This document shows positions 63,002 to 64,000 of a DNA stretch of 64,000 bases, in pieces. Numbering within the stretch: the stretch's first letter is position 1; every line of letters starts with the position of its first letter. The notes under the pieces are model-generated. The model had not been told where the DNA came from, did not search any database, and worked only from the letters and a program-made list of their open reading frames with translations. Location: assembly GCA_963832445.1 (NCBI GenBank), contig CAWHUM010000010.1, positions 62,001-126,000 on the forward strand. The letters are read 5' to 3'. Position numbers and translations under genes: made by a program. This stretch comes from AWTP1-13 sp963832445 (GTDB lineage Bacteria; Pseudomonadota; Alphaproteobacteria; Rhizobiales; Hyphomicrobiaceae).

Positions 63002-64000
63002 TCAAGGCCCCACGGCATTCGGCCGCATCATTCTGGGCAGCGGTCCGGCTGCGCCCATCCCACCGTGCATCAAAAGCCGGCGCAGCGTGGCGGAATTGGC
63101 GATGACATGCACCGCCGCGCCGCGCAATAGACCGAGCGGCACGAAGTCGTGGAGCAGGGAGCGATTGAGCAGGTCGATCGCGGTGGCGCGAAACGCGACG
63201 TCGTTGCCGCGAGCTCGCTGATAGGCGGCCAGGGTGTCCGGAGCGCCGAGATCGTGCCCCTGGGCAAGTGCGTTGGCCGCGCACTCGGCGAGCGCTGCGG
63301 CATCCCGCATGCCGAGGTTCAAGCCTTGCGCGCCGATAGGCGGAACTACATGCGCCGCCTCGCCGACGAGGGCGATCCGGCGTTGACCCATGCACTCAGC
63401 AGTGGCGCCGGCGAGCGGGTAAAGCGCGCGCGGTCCAACCTCGTGCACCTCTCCCAACAGACCCTGCAACCGTTCCTCCAGCGCCGCCGCGAACGACTGA
63501 ACATCGAGGCGCAACAGGCGCTGCGCCTCCTCGGGCGCCTCGGCCCATACCAGGCTCGAGCGCAGTCCAGGCAGCGGCACCGTCGTCAGCGGTCCCGAGC
63601 GCCGATGCAACTCGTTGACGGTGCCGTCGTGGGCGCGCGTATGGGCAAAGCTTGCGGCAATGGCCGCCTGCGGGTAGTCCCATCGGCGAAGCGCAATGCC
63701 GGCGGCTGCCGCAGCGATGGAGTGGCGACCGTCGGCGGCAACCGCCAGCTCCGCCATCACCTGCCCGCCCTCGGCCAGCTCGAGGCGCACATTGCCGCGA
63801 CCGGGCTCGACCGTGGTCACGCGGGCCGTGGCAATCCGCTGCAAATTTGGGCAGTGTTCCGCCGCGACATTCAGGGCTGCGTATAGAGCGGGGTTGGGGA
63901 TATTGGCGCCGAAGCTCGCGAGCCCGAGCTCGGCGGCCCTGAAGATCATCTCGGGTGTGCGAAATATGCCCCCCAGGTCGTCCGCCATTCGCACGGCCGT
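63002..64000 (-). CDS. UbiH/UbiF/VisC-family FAD monooxygenase, 5' end outside window
   Basis: At least 333 residues of the C-terminal part are present; the N-terminal FAD-binding motif lies beyond the right edge. Visible are the ADGRHS segment and the second FAD motif RIALVGEAAHVVPPIGAQGLNLGMRDA, where the usual GDAAH is GEAAH. The family hydroxylates the ubiquinone ring. Which ring position is attacked is not decided by sequence alone. It is upstream of lpxL on the same strand. Confidence 0.85.
   Translation of the reverse strand, partial: TAVRMADDLGGIFRTPEMIFRAAELGLASFGANIPNPALYAALNVAAEHCPNLQRIATARVTTVEPGRGNVRLELAEGGQVMAELAVAADGRHSIAAAAAGIALRRWDYPQAAIAASFAHTRAHDGTVNELHRRSGPLTTVPLPGLRSSLVWAEAPEEAQRLLRLDVQSFAAALEERLQGLLGEVHEVGPRALYPLAGATAECMGQRRIALVGEAAHVVPPIGAQGLNLGMRDAAALAECAANALAQGHDLGAPDTLAAYQRARGNDVAFRATAIDLLNRSLLHDFVPLGLLRGAAVHVIANSATLRRLLMHGGMGAAGPLPRMMRPNAVGP

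Overview
The window is high-GC chromosomal DNA from an alphaproteobacterium, most likely of the order Hyphomicrobiales (Rhizobiales). The reasons are the gene order glmU-glmS-DUF502-recG-sdhE-mfd, the alphaproteobacterial families EipA (DUF1134), IalB, UPF0314/DUF2585 and SPOR proteins, several TRAP and peptide transporters, and short dispersed palindromes of the kind common in Bradyrhizobium-like genomes. No rRNA, tRNA or CRISPR array was seen. The assignment below order level is open.

Region 1 (1-5.5 kb) is an accessory stretch: a relaxase gene cut off by an IS21-family element (istA/istB with intact ends), a second gene cut off at the other IS end, and an AT-richer DUF2971 gene. Region 2 (5.5-14.5 kb) is metabolic: a molybdenum-cofactor nucleotidyltransferase, a 3-hydroxyisobutyrate-type dehydrogenase, threonine dehydratase coupled to a large AceE-like E1, a hicBA toxin-antitoxin pair, a 2OG-Fe oxygenase, a glutathione transferase and a DapA-like aldolase. 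Region 3 (14.5-25 kb) holds a Rieske oxygenase divergent from a TetR regulator with two matching operators, an unusually long EipA-type protein, small exported proteins, RidA, a two-gene membrane unit, and the complete EF-P beta-lysylation set (epmB, epmA, efp).

Region 4 (25-45 kb) has a TRAP transporter whose two membrane genes are frameshifted, a nitrilase, a flavin-binding protein that is also frameshifted, a fused oligopeptide ABC ATPase, an IlvD/Edd dehydratase, a PAP2 phosphatase, a proline-rich OmpA protein, an HMG-CoA-lyase-type enzyme, a PilZ protein, a lactonase-like protein, malonyl-CoA decarboxylase, an orphan TRAP binding protein and a zinc peptidase. Region 5 (44.4-64 kb) is the conserved core: SPOR, glmU, glmS, TPR-SPOR, DUF502, recG, sdhE, mfd, then a YejA-like binding protein, ialB, hspQ, a malyl-CoA-lyase-type enzyme, lpxL and a UbiH-type hydroxylase that runs off the right edge.

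Three themes stand out. First, palindromic hairpins sit at several convergent gene ends. Second, five single-base insertions break otherwise conserved genes (dctQ twice, dctM, the flavin-binding protein, mfd), which looks more like sequence error than decay but cannot be settled here. Third, a strong terminator at 33.45 kb ends a plus-strand transcript with no recognisable gene.
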